Part shown: piece by piece, positions 12,265 through 27,200 of the stretch
How the letters are laid out: the number at the start of each line of letters is the position of its first letter
Position numbering within the stretch: the first letter of the stretch is position 1
Assembly: GCF_039555335.1 (NCBI RefSeq)
Contig: NC_092642.1
Span: 18,691,208 to 18,755,207 of the forward strand
Direction: 5' to 3'
DNA: 64,000 nt
Origin: Amphiura filiformis
Lineage: Eukaryota; Echinodermata; Ophiuroidea; Amphilepidida; Amphiuridae
Notes under the pieces: generated by a model
What the model saw: only the letters and a program-made list of their open reading frames with translations
What the model was told of the DNA's origin: nothing
The model's database searches: none
Made by a program: the position numbers and the translations under genes

Positions 12265-15200
12265 CTGTAAGAAAACATCAAGTTGTGCAGAGTTAACACA
12301 AGAAATAAATATGGTAGGGACATTAAGTATGTAAACTCTTGAGAAAGAATCCCACTGATACAGCTTTCCTGTAGTTTCATCCACGTAGAAGCATGATAGT
12401 CAACCGTAGTGCATTAGGCATGAGTTTCAAGCTTTCAGTTTAGCCAGTAAAATTTCAAATGCTTTAACAAAATGTTTTTCTTCTTTTACTTTCAGTTTTA
12501 TCAAACCAGTGAAAACTTCTTTTAAACAAACGTTTTTTTTCACAGATACAAAATATTTTAGCTTTGCTATAAATTGTGTCCCGATCTGATCCACTCAGGC
12601 CAAAATCTGAAATTTTGACAACTGAGTTACTTCATGAACTTGCTCAGTTACCTACTCTTACTGATGTTGAATTCCCAGGTCTCTTGAATACTTGGCTGCA
12701 AAGAACCTTTTATATGTCAATTTTCTTATGTTCCCTCACTTTTGCCTTTATCTTAGTCTCATTATTGCCGACTTTAGCCTGATTGGATCAGATCTGGTCA
12801 CAGTTAATAACCGGTCATTGCACTATCTGTCACAGGGGTGTGAGTGACCACAAACAAAACAAATTAGAAAATGGGTATGGAAAGTCTGAAAAACAGAGGC
12901 AGTGCAGAAACAGAGCTGAAAATCAAAAGAAAGAAGTCTGAACTCTGATTCACTACACTCGCACAACCATGCAGTGTCTTGAGTTTCATGTACAGAATTG
13001 GCTCTTGACAGCTTCCAAGTTTACTCAGAAGGAGAGAGCACTCAAATGGTTCACTTAATCTAAAGATGTTACACACTAAATTCGGAATCCCCCCTGCCCG
13101 AGCAAGTGGCTCTGTTGGGAATTGAACTTGGACCTTGCGCACCATAGACTATGCCATAGTCGAATTTTATTAAAAATATGTTATTATTAGTCATGATGAA
13201 CCCATTTTGTTGAACTCAAAATTATACTGATGTTTATTAAAATTAAAGTATTCAATAGTAAAATGGTCATAAAGAGTTAAAAATATCAGACGATTAGTGA
13301 CAATAAAAGTAATTGAATGCAACTTTATCTTACATAATTATAATGGCTCACTTTAATACTGAACAATTCTGATTTTGGAATCTACCAGTTTATTGATAGC
13401 GAACCCCGAAATTTCGACTATGAACTTTGAATTGTAAGCAGAACTTTGCCCCCTGGACTTTGCTCTCTAAAAACGCACTGTCAAGCATACTTGTTTATCA
13501 GTCCATTAACCACAAGTGCAGCTAGATGTTTGATGAAAGATTAACTTTCGCGTCAACACAAAAGCGCCACAAATACCACAGACAGTTGTTTACGGTGTAG
13601 TTAATGGTAATGGCGCGGGCCCAGACGATTTAAACCATAGCGAGGTATGGGCGACCAATCACAATCATAGCCAATTTTAGTTAGGCCAGAAATTGGCCTA
13701 ACTCTCCATAGAGTCCCGTGTTAAAAATCTTAACCGCAAGGCAATGTCAGTAGTCCACTTGGGAAGCTAACAAACAGAGGGAGTAGGGTGACTGATCAGA
13801 TGTGAAAATCTATCAATTGTGCACACATTAATTAAATCAGAGTTTTAAGCTTAAATACAATATCCAGAGTATGCACAATGGGCAAGTGGACTACGGGGTA
13901 GTCTATGCGCACCAGAGACAAGTACCTCAATAACTACTGCACCATGGTCTATTTTGTGGTCCATCAAACAATCCTACCTGACACCCTAGAGGCTTTTTGG
14001 TAAAAGGGGAAGGGAAGAAGGAAGAAGATTAAGAGACAAAAATGCTTTCTCCAGTCCGGTTTAAATCACAGATCCTTTGTTTGCCAAGCACAAGACCCAG
14101 GATAGCAAGCCATGAGTGAATATGCTGCCTAGAGTAGCGTTTTTCATGTGCATATGTGTGCTCGGATGACTGCACAATCAGATCACATGAGATACTTGGG
14201 CTTCATGCTGTTAGTAGCAGTTAGGGCAACATCCTTGCCTTTTATTGTATTCATTTTATACATACCTATGAGCATACTTATGACATCAATAACAGTTGCA
14301 GCAAAGTTGGGATCACCCAAATGCCTCTTCAGGAAAGTCAGCATGACTCGCACCCATTTCTCATCTCTGCCAGAGAGGGCGTTCTTCATGACACCTCGTC
14401 TGATGAGTTCTTGGAAGACACTGATGGTAACTTTTGGCATCTTGGCCCTGACATGAAGCTGGAAGAATATGGACAATATTTTTATTAGTAATACTCTTTT
14501 ATTGCTGATGTGTGAAATTCAGTTATGGAATGGAGATTTAAGGAAAGGGTTTGTACAGATTTTTATAATTTATAATTTTTTTTAATATTTTTTAATTTTT
14601 GTAATTAATAATATTCAGCTGAAAACCCATCAGTGGCTCAGAAGCACACAAAATTAAATGGATGCCTACACACAAACAAACATACACCCAAAAAGGACCA
14701 GACAAATGGGTAAAAAACATACTACAAAAGATGGTGACTGGATGTGGTTTTGAATGAAGTGTTATGACAATTTACAAAGAAGATAATTCCACAATGTGGG
14801 CACGAATGGGTCAAATGAGGTCTTGGGAATAGAGAGTCGGCAGAATGGCAGATCATGAACACAGCTGTGAAAGTTAATAAGAATAGTAGATCTGTAATGA
14901 ATCCTTCACTAACTACTAAATATGCACAACATTGCAGGGTTACGCAAGATATTCCATATGTGCCAAGCACAAATATGATTTCTGACCTCTTTGCACCTCA
15001 TTTGTAAGCGCAAAGACTATATATGTTTCAAATTCCAGATACAGTTTTAAAATGTTACGTACATGGATGCAATGGCCCAGAATCGAGTCCCCATTTTGGG
15101 CTCAAGTCCTAAAATTACATGTGTGTGCCTGTGTGGGTTCAGAATTTTTAATGTACTTGGTGTTTAAACCTCCGCAATGTTTCTAATATTATCACCTACA

Positions 15201-18200
15201 AGCCACACACCTACTATCGTCAACCCCTACACTTTAGTGTTCAATTTGGTTTTCTATGGAGAAAATGTAATCAAACCTCTTCTAAATAGAGATTGTACAA
15301 AATTGACTCTGACCCTCCCCAGGCAAAATGTATGTAAGTGGTCATCTTTTCAATTCTCTATAATCTGCATACATTTCTGGGTACAAAGCAGTTCTTCAAT
15401 GTTCATGACACTCCCCTCAGTCACCTGTCAATATACAAACCATGCAATTCGCACAGGTGTATTGCTCTATCTATGGTCTGACAAATTTCTGGGAATTGTT
15501 TTGGTGAATGGGCTATTCCATTTAAAATCTATACTATCCCTGTGCAAGATTTTGGAAATATTCTCCACAGGGGGAGTATGATTTCAAATTTGAAAATCAC
15601 TCTCCCTCAGCGGAAGATTCAGGGTTGAATATTTCTCAGAAGGTGTATGAAATTCAAATGGAGCTGCCAAATGTGCTCATTCCGTTTGAAATTCATACGT
15701 CCCCTGTGGCAGATATTTCCAAAATCTTCTACAGGGGTAGTGTGGATTTTAAATGGAATAGCTCAATCCATGCTAGTGGTGTGATGCTTGACTGACTGAT
15801 AGTGACAATCTATGATAGACTGTGACAGAGCATACCTGTAAAGCAGCATCCAATGCCTTGGAGTGTTGAAATCTTCTCAGCATTCTGTCATACTTCTCTA
15901 AGAATTCCTTTTTCTCATGTGGAACTATGACATCACCCTGTAATCAAGAGATGATTGAAATGTATAAAAACATTAATACGAATCACCCCATATTGCCAAA
16001 TAGCATCCAACTGTATATGTTCACATCTTTTGATTTGTTACTAATTTTTCTGTATTGAAAAGCTGTTTTTGCCTTGGTTGCTACTCATACTCTGCGAACC
16101 ATGTAAAGCACTTCACATGTTAAAATGGTTTATATTTATGGGTTATTAAATGCGTATTACTAGTTGGGAGTAAAATTGTCAAAAATAATGCATGCATACT
16201 GAGATGTTGATGCGTCTAATGCACAAGCCCGCAAGGGGAGTGCATCAGACGCATCAACATCTCAGTACAGGTGCATTATTTTGTACAATTTTTCAAGCAT
16301 TATTAACCTTTTTCATACACAAGAAAAAAATTCAGTGATTTTTGCTATTTCTATAACAAAATTGTCACTAAAAATGTTGGGAAATTCAGGCAAATATAAA
16401 TGCATCAACCTGCAAGAAAATGAACACGTCTGAAAGCACTATGGCATGCGTAATACACGCCTGTGCATCATACACAATCAATACACTTCTGGCATTTTAA
16501 ACAGTGTATGAATAATCCGTCATAAGGCATTATGCAAACATCCTGATGATATTAACATGCTTATTGAGACTTTTATGATTGCTTTTGATTTGGGTCAAAA
16601 GTAAGTGTTTTAATCATTCAGTTTAATATCAGTTGGAACAGATCATGACTTTCTAAAATAGGTTTAAAAAAATATTTTAATCACACATTAATAAACGAAA
16701 CATATAACATATCAGGCCTTGCCGTCTAGATTTTAAAGACAAGTGATCAGTCACTCGCTAGCACAATGCTAGGTGAATGGTCGAATCACTCTCTAGTGGT
16801 CAAATTACTTTCTTAGTCATTTGTATCAATTTGAAATACTTATGCACTGTTGACACCCTCCACCTTGGTTTTCAGGGATTAAGGCTAATTTATTATGATA
16901 AATCAAATACACTGTGCTGAATCTTGAATGTATGACTTGATTGAAATCAATTTTTGATGATTCACAGCGAGCGGTATTTAGTGTTTATGGTGAGTTGAAA
17001 ACTGCTGACTAGAAATTGAGTTGGGGCGAGCGGTGGCGAATGCGATCGAGAGTTATCGCTCGACTCAAACAGCAAGGCCTGGCATATGAATTTGCAAAGT
17101 AGGGCCTTATTCACTAATGAGTGACAATGAGACAATGGAGCGCCAAGCCAAATTTGCTACCCTCCTGTTGCAATTCACTATCATTTTAGCGAGTCAACTT
17201 TTGTGACTTGACTCGTGGCAAAGTGTCACCGACCGAGTGCTTGGCATGCGAGGTGTCTCGGGTTCGAATCCCACCCAGAGCAAACAACTTCTTTCCTTCT
17301 TTTCTCTCTTTATTCTTTCCTTCTTTCCCTTCCCGTCGCCAAAAAGCCCTTAGGCGGTTAGGGTTAAGTAAACTCCAGCTTATCAGTCAGAAACTCAAAC
17401 TGACTTGTGACTGAACCACTGGTTAACTTGACTTGGGACTCGGGCAAATGGTGACTTCCCGGGGTGACTTCATACACCTGAAACCACATCATTTGACAGG
17501 TTATTCCATTTTGGATTTCTTTTAAATTGATAACAACAAAGGAATGTATGACATAACACTTCTATAGAAAACAAGAAGCAACCTACTATTTTTGGTGCAT
17601 AAACTGTTCTGCTTCTGTCATAATATCTATAGGTGAGTTTCTGAGGTCGTTTCTTCTTTGGTTTCTTGTCTTCATCAGCGTCGTCAGGTTTTCTATGCTG
17701 TATGGACAACAGACCGGTGGCCATACCAACGACTAAGGTGTTATCTGTAGGCTACAATATGAATAAGACAAAGAATAGTGCTTTGTTCAAAGTTCCTCTC
17801 ATAATAGGAGAAAATTACTTGTTTTTTATTAATGAGTGCATCAATAAAACCCCACCTTGTAATCACATGAATTCACATCAAGTGCATCCAGACAGGTACT
17901 ACTCCCTATTCCAGAAAAATACAGCACTAAATTTTTGGGATTAAAAAAATATTATCAAGTTCTGCCAAATGAAAAATAGCTGAATCCTTATCATTCATTA
18001 AGGGATCTGGAATTAGCGTTTTGAGCGTTTCGACAGTATTTTTTGTGGGACATGAGAGCACCTCAGACGTATCGAATTGCATTCTGAGTACGAAGCATGT
18101 CTTTCTGATATCAAATAATTTTAATTTTTTGAAATTCACGATATAATACAAATTTTATGACAAATTTTTCAAATTTTTGATATATAACATAACAGTCCTC

Positions 18201-21200
18201 GAAGTACATTTTATAAATCTAATGATATATTCTCAAAGTGTATGTAGCTGGGAGGAAAAGCCGACGATCAATTGAAAATTTTGACCTTGCATATTGAAGA
18301 TATGGATTTTTTACCCAAAAAGACCTAATTTTTTTTGCTGTTTTGGGAAAAAAATCCATATCTTCAATACGAAAGGTCCAAATTTTCAATTGATCGTCGG
18401 CTTTCCATCCCACCTACATACACTTTAAGTATAAATTATCAGATTTATAAAGTTTACTTCGAATACTGTTAAATATCAAAAATATCAATTTGTAATGATT
18501 TGCCATAAAATGTGTATTACATTGCGAATTTCAAAAATCAAAATTATTTGATATCAGAAGGACATTCTTCAGTATTCAGAATGCAATTGATATGTCTGAT
18601 GTGCTCTGATGTCCCACAATAAATATTGTCCAAACGTTCATACCCCTTCCCTTAAGTACTAACTGGAGATAAAAGAAAAAGTTCACTATTTTACTAATTT
18701 CTTGAAAAAAGAGCCAAAAACAAGCATTTTTGGCATGTTTTTTGACAATCCAGTGAAGACTTGGAACAAGTCTAAGCATTCAAAATCTTGATTATGTGCC
18801 GAAATTTTGCTCCAATTTTCACTTGTTTGTGTTATGATTGGTTATAAGAATGAAACATGTCCTTTCCAAAAATTAGAATGCATTAACTGAAATTAGTCTT
18901 AGTACAAGTCTTAGGGTTTGATTGTCACAGCATACGAAAAACACCCTAAAAATGCATGTTTTTGGCCCTTATTTCCAAAAATTGGCCAAATATTAAAATT
19001 TCACTTTTATTGCCAGTTAGGACTAATTAAAGGATTATGATTTAGCTATGTTTCATTTGGCAAAACAGGATAACATTTTTTTAATCCCCAAAAATTAGGT
19101 CTGTATTTTTCTGGAATAGGGAGTACGCCCATGCAACTGCATGTACACTATTCTACATATATATCAATCCATAATGTTATGAATCTCACCTTTTAAGAGT
19201 TAAATGAATTATAAAAGCCAAATTGAGTTTAACACTACCTTGATTTTTTGATTGATTGATCAGCATCCAAAGACCAAACTTTTGCTTGCTTGACTGACTG
19301 ATTGATTGAGCCATGTTAATCTGAAAATAAAGTTGTTCTCTTCTCTTCTGTTTAAGGAGGATCGATAGGCATAGATCCTGGGGATGGGGGATAAATCCCC
19401 TCCCAATATTTTGCCAGGGGATGATCTATACAATCATCCCCCAATGTTGATGCCTGTATGTGGGTTTCTGACCAAATTAACCTCATATTTGGCCATTTTA
19501 GCCCCCAAAGTGCAATTTTTTTTGTGCTTCGCACTTTTTTATTCCACTTTTGTACCATATTTCATCAATTTAGCTTCAATATGGCAAATTTTTTCGCGCG
19601 CATTTGTACCATTAACTTATTCTGTCGCTAAAAGGTGCTTCATTCACTATACTTCACAAAAATTTTCCAATCCCATATCCCCCATTGTCAAGTCAAAATC
19701 TACGCCACTGAGCAGATCTGCAAATTTTTGTCTGAGTTAGATCACTTGAGTGTATACGACCCAAAAATGCTCCTCTTTGTTCATTATACTTACCGAAATA
19801 CTCATGCTGAGAATAGGTCCTGGGTAGTCCAGATTAGAAACTAGCTTGTAGGATGTTACATCATAGATCTTAACATGCCTGGGTAAAATAAGCAAACAAA
19901 GGCAAAGATTTACTTACATATAAATTATACACATGCATAAAATACACAAAAAAATATAATAATGTTCTTACAGCCTGATTTTATTACTCTGAGATGAATC
20001 ATGCCACCAATGGCGATCATCAGATAAAATTGCTGGTAAATTCTGAAACCCCCAAAACTCTTTTAATCTAACAATGCTGTTTGTTGCTCCTGTTTTGTAC
20101 TCATTTTACATTCTCACTTTCAAATAGAATTCTGCTACTTAGTCATGAATTTTGGCATTTAGTTGTGGAATTTCCAAGACCACAATTAAAATTACTCAGC
20201 TTAACCTCACTGGGCACAAAGTTTCAAGTTAATTTTTTATATCTTAACAAAAATCACAACACATATAATAGTACGGATGCCCACTGTCCATACAGTTTCC
20301 ACTAGAACGATTTTTCTTTTACTTTGTGCGTGCACTCACACACGTATTGTCTATGGAGAAACTGATCGATACAAGAAATCCCAGGCCTGTTAAATGGCGT
20401 ACATACTTGTTTTTGATCCAAATGTAGGCCTATATCAGGGTGTTTCAAGAAATTCCTGATTCCACGGAAAACATTAACCAAACTTTTTCCTGATTGGTCA
20501 GTAAATAGAGAGGACCTTCCTTCATGCAGAGATCAACTTTTGTTAATGAAAAATTTAATGAGATGAGAACTACAACAGGTTGAAGTGACACCATTCCGTG
20601 CATCAGGTGTTCAAACGCAATTATTTCCGAATTTGGAGTGAATCAGACAAGCAAACTTACATAGTCATAAAATGTAACTATTTTTGAAGACAAAATGTAC
20701 AGGATGTTAAGAAATTTAAGAATGTTTAAGCCTACCGCGGCCCATCTCAAATCATGCACTTCTCACTACCATGTCCATTTCATATGCTATCCATCATGGC
20801 TTCCATGCACACACAGTGTATTGCTCAATGTATTAAAGATAGCCTTTGAGTTGGAGCAAATTTCTCAAAATTGGTAGTGATTAATATTACCAAACTTATG
20901 CCATGATGAAATATAATAATTTTTGAAGATAAAATGTGCGAAAAAGATTGAACAATGTTTAAGACTACCGCCATTCATTTGAAATAATGCACTTATTGTT
21001 CATCTCCTCTATGGAGATATTTTCCATGGCGGCCATCTATGATCATGCTTGCGGTTTCACCAAACACACCATGGGTTTTGAGGTCTTATATTTTTTGTTG
21101 TATGTCAACAAAATCGATTAAATTTTCAGGATGATCTTATGTTCATGTTGTTATAAGCAAATATAATGTTCCAGATAATGCTAGTTAATAAATACATTAA

Positions 21201-24200
21201 GAAAAAGTACCTTAAAATTGCACTTTCTGTTAGTAATCCTTTTTGGACTTTAACTTTTAACATGTTCTAGCAGCCCTATATAAAACCGTAACACTCAAAA
21301 GGCCATATCTCTGGAATGAAACGTCCGATTAAGATTATTTAAACGTCTGAATCAATTTAAAAGTACTTCAAATTTGAGTGGACATGCCTAATAATAGTCT
21401 TGTACAAGACTTTGAGATTGATTTTTCTAGTATACAAAATTGGTGAAAATTATCAAATGAAAGGGAAAACAGAACATTTGCACAAGTGACTCAGTTTGCT
21501 GCTGTATCACATCCCAGGAGGTACTCAAGTTTGGTTTGGTTAGGAGTGGCCCGCTGGGAATTTGAAAGTGGACCCATTTTTCAACTTTTCCATCAAATTG
21601 TGGGTAAATTTCACAATTTTGGCTCCATTGCGGCAAAATTGGGCTACTTTCCACAAAAAAATACCAAAATTGGCCTAAGAAAAGGGGTCATTGATATACC
21701 AAAAGGCCAAAAATGCTACCCTTTGTTTGTGGCGCGTCCCTGTACGGTCATTTGTACTGAGTACCCTCCCTGGGTATCATTTAACATTTTGATGACACCT
21801 ACCTATCTAGTGATCCTGTAAGCAGTCTATTATGAGCACCATTAAAACATAGAGAAGTGATGGTTTTATGATGATTACTGAGAGTTGTAAGCAAACGTCC
21901 ACCTGCCAAAGCATCCCAAACTTTAATGTAATTACTTCCTGTAGGAGAAATGCAAGAGATTGATAGTTCTTCAAATTGAGATAAATAAATTCCTAATTTT
22001 TCTGGACTGGTAATCAGACGGGTGGGTACATATTTTTACAACAATTTTTTCCTGGATATTAACCCGGGTCTGGCCTTTATTTACTCATGGAGTTCATAAT
22101 TTGTTTTCATTTAGGACAAAACCAAAATAAATAGGTTTAAGCCAGCCCTCAGACCTAAACATATTGAGTCCATAAGTGAAGCTGGCATAGCTGACAGAAC
22201 TGATCAAGATATTACAGAATTAATGGTTATTTCCCATGTTTATTTCCCATGTCTGAATCTGAAATAACTTGGTTCCTCATTGCAGTACCACTAGTTGTGA
22301 GTTTTCCCAAATAACAACAGCCCCGGATAACAGCAACTTGGTTCCTCATTGAAGAACCACTGCTTGTGGGCTTTTCCAAAACATTACAAAACAACAAACT
22401 ACAAATCCAAAAGAATTTGAGGAAACTATGAAAACAATCATTTTACCTGCAGATAAGAATATACCACCAGCAGGAAACATCACAACACTCTCCACTGGGT
22501 GACCATGTTCTACTGTTAACACACTCTTCTTTGTCCGTGTATCAAACAATTTCACTTTGTGATCATAAGAACCTGCAGAATATAGAAACAAGTAATCAAG
22601 TCATTATAGCACTTTTAGTGCTAGATATTGCAGCGTGGCTATAACACCCTATATAATTATTTTATATGGATCACGCTATGTTATATAATGTATATGAGCA
22701 TGCGCAGTGCACATACTCTAGAACATAACCAAGTCTCATTATATAATACTAATTCATAGCATGAAGCATCACATAACAGATGAGATATCATTGTAATCAT
22801 GACATATTGCCAAATAAAATCCAATGTAAACCTTTCACTGATAAAAATATAGTAATGTCACCCTCTGTTGACATAATAAAGCAATACTAAAGCTTGGTAG
22901 CCTGAAGCACATCATGTGCTAGATAGTGGGTCAGTCCATGTCGAAACAGATTGAGTGTACACCCACCCTCTTGGATTTTGCTCTCCTTTGGCTCAGGGGT
23001 ACCTTTCATGGATCCCTAGGTGAGGTCACAAGAAAAAATTCAAATTCCATTTCGTTTATGAATGGCGGGCAATCAAAGTTTGGCGACCTCGACCAAAATT
23101 GTGAATTTAAGGGTCCAAATGACAAAGTGCTCTCTTTGAGGGCACTTTCTTCTTAATTGAATCAGTTGTGATCCTCTTTTTTGAATGTGGTCACTCACTG
23201 GCTGTGTCTGAAATACCTAATGCCAAAAAGATAGATTTCGAATTTCGTTGGGATTTCAGAGGGGGTCAAAATCAGCACTTCGTACTGTTCAATCAAATTA
23301 TCTTGATTTTGAAGGACCCATGATAATGTCACAGTGCACTTATAGGTCTTAATTATGTTCAGAATGGATTAACCATATGCCAATGTCTATGAGCAATTAA
23401 AAAAAAAGAGAAATTTCTAGACCCCTACAGAATTTTAGGCCACCCCTAAAGTGGTTCAGCCACAAATGGCACTTAAAGTCAGCAAATTTTGACCCCTAAT
23501 AACTTTAGGTGTACACCAGATATGAATTTCTAGTCTTTTGCATCTGAAAGAATGTAGTTTAATGTTACTAGGAACATAAGATTTGTTTTGTATTTTTGTG
23601 TTTTAGTATTAAGTTGACGCTTTCAAAAATAGTCATTTTTGCCTAACATACCATGCATACAGAGCTATACAGGATACGGTACAAAATGCCAATTTTAGTA
23701 TGATATTTTTTTATATTTTTGATCACTTTATAGCCATTTGTATTATTTATCCTGATATTTCAAGTTGCTCTTGAGTCAAGTAATAAGAAAAAACTACTTT
23801 CTAATCCTCTGTATGGATTTTTAAGGGGGTCAAAAATGCACTTCCTGGCAACGATGCACATACAAAGTACAGGTTATGGGGGTCAAATTTTCAGAATGCT
23901 CCCAATTATGTCAAGTAATATATCAAATTACTCGTATGGTCATGAGGATTCCAAAAATGTATAGTTTGTTATGTGTCAGACCTTTCAGGAGGGCGCTATG
24001 ACGAAAAAATGTTCATAGGTCAACGACCTTTTGAAAGTATCAAAACACAAAAATACAAAACAAATCTTATGTTCCTAGTAACATAAGACTACATTCTTTC
24101 AGATGCAAAAGACTAGAAATTCATATCTGGTGCACACCTAAAGTTATTAGGTGTCAAAATTTGCCGATTTTAAGCGCCATTTGTGGCTGAACCACTTTAG

Positions 24201-27200
24201 GGGGGCCTAAAATTCTGTAGGGGGTCTAGAAATTTCTCTTTTTTTGAATTGCTCATAGACATTGGCACATGGTTAATCCATTCTGAACATAATTAGGACC
24301 TATAAGTGCACTGTGGCATTATCATGGGTCCTTCAAAATCAAAGATAATTTGATTGAACAGTATGAAGTGCTGATTTTTACCCCCTCTGAAATCCCAATG
24401 AAATTCCGAAATCAATCTTTTTTTTGGCATTAGGCATTTCAGACACAGCCAGTGAGTGACCACATTCAAAAAGAGGGTCACAACTGATTTAATTAAGAAG
24501 AAAATGCCTCTCAAAGAGAGCGCTTTGTCATTTGGACACCTTAAATTCCCAATTTTGGTCAAGGTCGCCAAACTTAGATGGCCCGCCATTCGAAACGAAA
24601 TTGAATTTGAATTTTTTCTTGTGACCTCACCTAGGGGTCCATGAAAGGTACCCCTGAGCCAAAGGAGAGCATAATCCAAGAGGGTGGGTGTACACTCAGT
24701 CTGTTTTGACATGGACTGACCCTAGTGTTAGTTAGATAGTGATGGCTTTTAGTTGTGTAAAAATAGTTATTCGGCACCCTGTCATATTTACATGACCCAT
24801 TAATCCAAACATGACAGATTTTAACTAGAGCGGTTCTCGACTTGCGCGGTTCTCGACGCAAAGCGTCGGCCGCAATGCCTCCACCTTGACGCGTATCATT
24901 TTAACTGGTGCAATTTCACTAGGAACTGTGCTACTCTCCACCAAGTCACATCACTGTAACCCATACGGATCTCCAGGTAATTGGTTCACATGGTTATTTT
25001 GCTTGATATGCATAAATTAATGCCCATACCACAGTATTTACTAATTTGACCTCAGCTGACCCCCGGATGACCTTGGATGACCCCGAAATGACCTTCCACA
25101 AATTTGGCTCTAAATGTTGACTGTACACACCAAGTTTCATGCCCATACGACAGTTTTTAGTAATCTGACCTCAGATGACCCCTGTGTGAACCCAGATGAC
25201 CCCTGTGTGAACCCGGATGACCCCAAAATGACCTTCCAAAAAATTTAACTTTATATGTTGACTGTACCCACCAAGTTTCATGCCCATACGACAGTTTTAA
25301 GTTATTTGACCTCAGATGACCCCTGGGTGACCCCTGATGACCCAAAAAAGACTGTCCAAAAATTTGACTCTAAATGTTGACTGTACCCACCAAGTTTCAT
25401 GCCCATACGACAGTTTTAAGTTATTTGACCTCAGATGACCCTGGATGACCCCAAAATGACCCTAAAAAAATTTGGTTCTCAATGTTTACAGTACCCACCA
25501 AGGTTCATGCCCATACAACGTTTTTTTCTAATTTGACCTCAGATGACCCCTAGATGACCTTGGGTGACCTTGACCCACTAACCAAACCTACTGGAATTTG
25601 AAGACCGCCAATGACCATCCCTCCACCAAATTGCATCACTGTACATCTTACCAGTTCCGAGATATTGCACCCGCAAGCTCGGACGGATGGATGGATGGAC
25701 GGACAACCAGGAAACATAATACCTCCGGTGGAGGCATAATAAAAATGTACATTCACATTTCTTAACCAAGTCAAAGAACTGCTTGTTTAGCTTGTTTTAG
25801 ACTCACCTGTAAGCCACATGTCTTTGCTAGCTTTGCTAACCACACCACATCTCACATAGTCTGTGTGCTCAGTAAATCGACATGTCTCTTTCTCACTTGG
25901 AATGTCCCAAGATCTGATATGACAGACTTGTCTTCCCTATATGATCTGTTTTACTCTTAGACTCACCTGTAAGCCACATGTCTTTGCTAGCTTTGCTAAC
26001 CACACCACACCTCACATAGTCTGTGTGCTCAGTAAATCGACATGTCTCTTTCTCACTTGGAATGTCCCAAGATCTGATATGACAGACTTGTCTTCCCTAT
26101 ATGATCTGTTTTACTCTTAGACTCACCTGTAAGCCACATGTCTTTGCTAGCTTTGCTAACCACACCACATCTCACATAGTCTGTGTGCTCAGTAAATAGA
26201 CATGTCTCTTTCTCACTTGGAATGTCCCAAGATCTGATATGACAGACTTGTCTTCCCTATATGATCTGTTTTACTCTTAGACTCACCTGTAAGCCACATG
26301 TCTTTGCTAGCTTTGCTAACCACACCACACCTCACATAGTCTGTGTGCTCAGTAAATCGACATGTCTCTTTCTCACTTGGAATGTCCCAAGATCTGATAT
26401 GACAGACTTGTCTTCCCTATATGATCTGTTTTACTCTTAGACTCACCTGTAAGCCACATGTCTTTGCTAGCTTTGCTAACCACACCACATCTCACATAGT
26501 CTGTGTGCTCAGTAAATAGACATGTCTCTTTCTCACTTGGAATGTCCCAAGATCTGATATGACAGACTTGTCTTCCCTATATGATCTGTTTTACTCTTAG
26601 ACTCACCTGTAAGCCACATGTCTTTGCTAGCTTTACTAACCACACCACATCTCACATAGTATGTGTGCTCAGTAAATAGACATGTCTCTTTCTCACTTGG
26701 AATGTCCCAAGATCTGATATGACAGACTTGTCTTCCCTATATGATCTGTTTTACTCTTAGACTCACCTGTAAGGCACATGTCTTTGCTAGCTTTGCTAAC
26801 CACACCACATCTCACATAGTCTGTGTGCTCAGTAAATAGACATGTCTCTTTCTCACTTGGAATGTCCCAAGATCTGATATGACAGACTTGTCTTCCCTAT
26901 ACAATCCGTTTTACTCTAACACTCACCTGTAAGCCACATGTCTTTGCTAGCTTTGCTAACCACACCACATCTCACATAGTCTGTGTGCTCGGTAAATCGA
27001 CATGTTTCTTTCTCACTTGGAATGTCCCAGCATCTGACAGACTTGTCATCTCCACAAGACATGATATGTAGATTATCACTGGAGAATTTACTCACATGAA
27101 CTGGCCTGGATGAAAAGGGAAAAGAAGATAAACTTATACTATGATCAGCTCATAATAGGCGAAAATTGTTAGGTTTTTGTTACTGCCCAAGTTTATAAAG

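Noticed and set aside
24293..24712. 139-residue ORF on the minus strand, similar to the plus ORF at 22926
   Set aside because: Both are the arms of one palindrome; no domain, and the similarity is due to DNA inversion.
25801..26920. Mutually exclusive alternative exons
   Set aside because: All units share a 5-nt insertion and would shift the frame with any acceptor I can see; no unit keeps the native 5' half or acceptor.
25801..26920. CRISPR-like or satellite array
   Set aside because: Units are contiguous copies of host exon and intron without unique spacers, in a eukaryotic gene.
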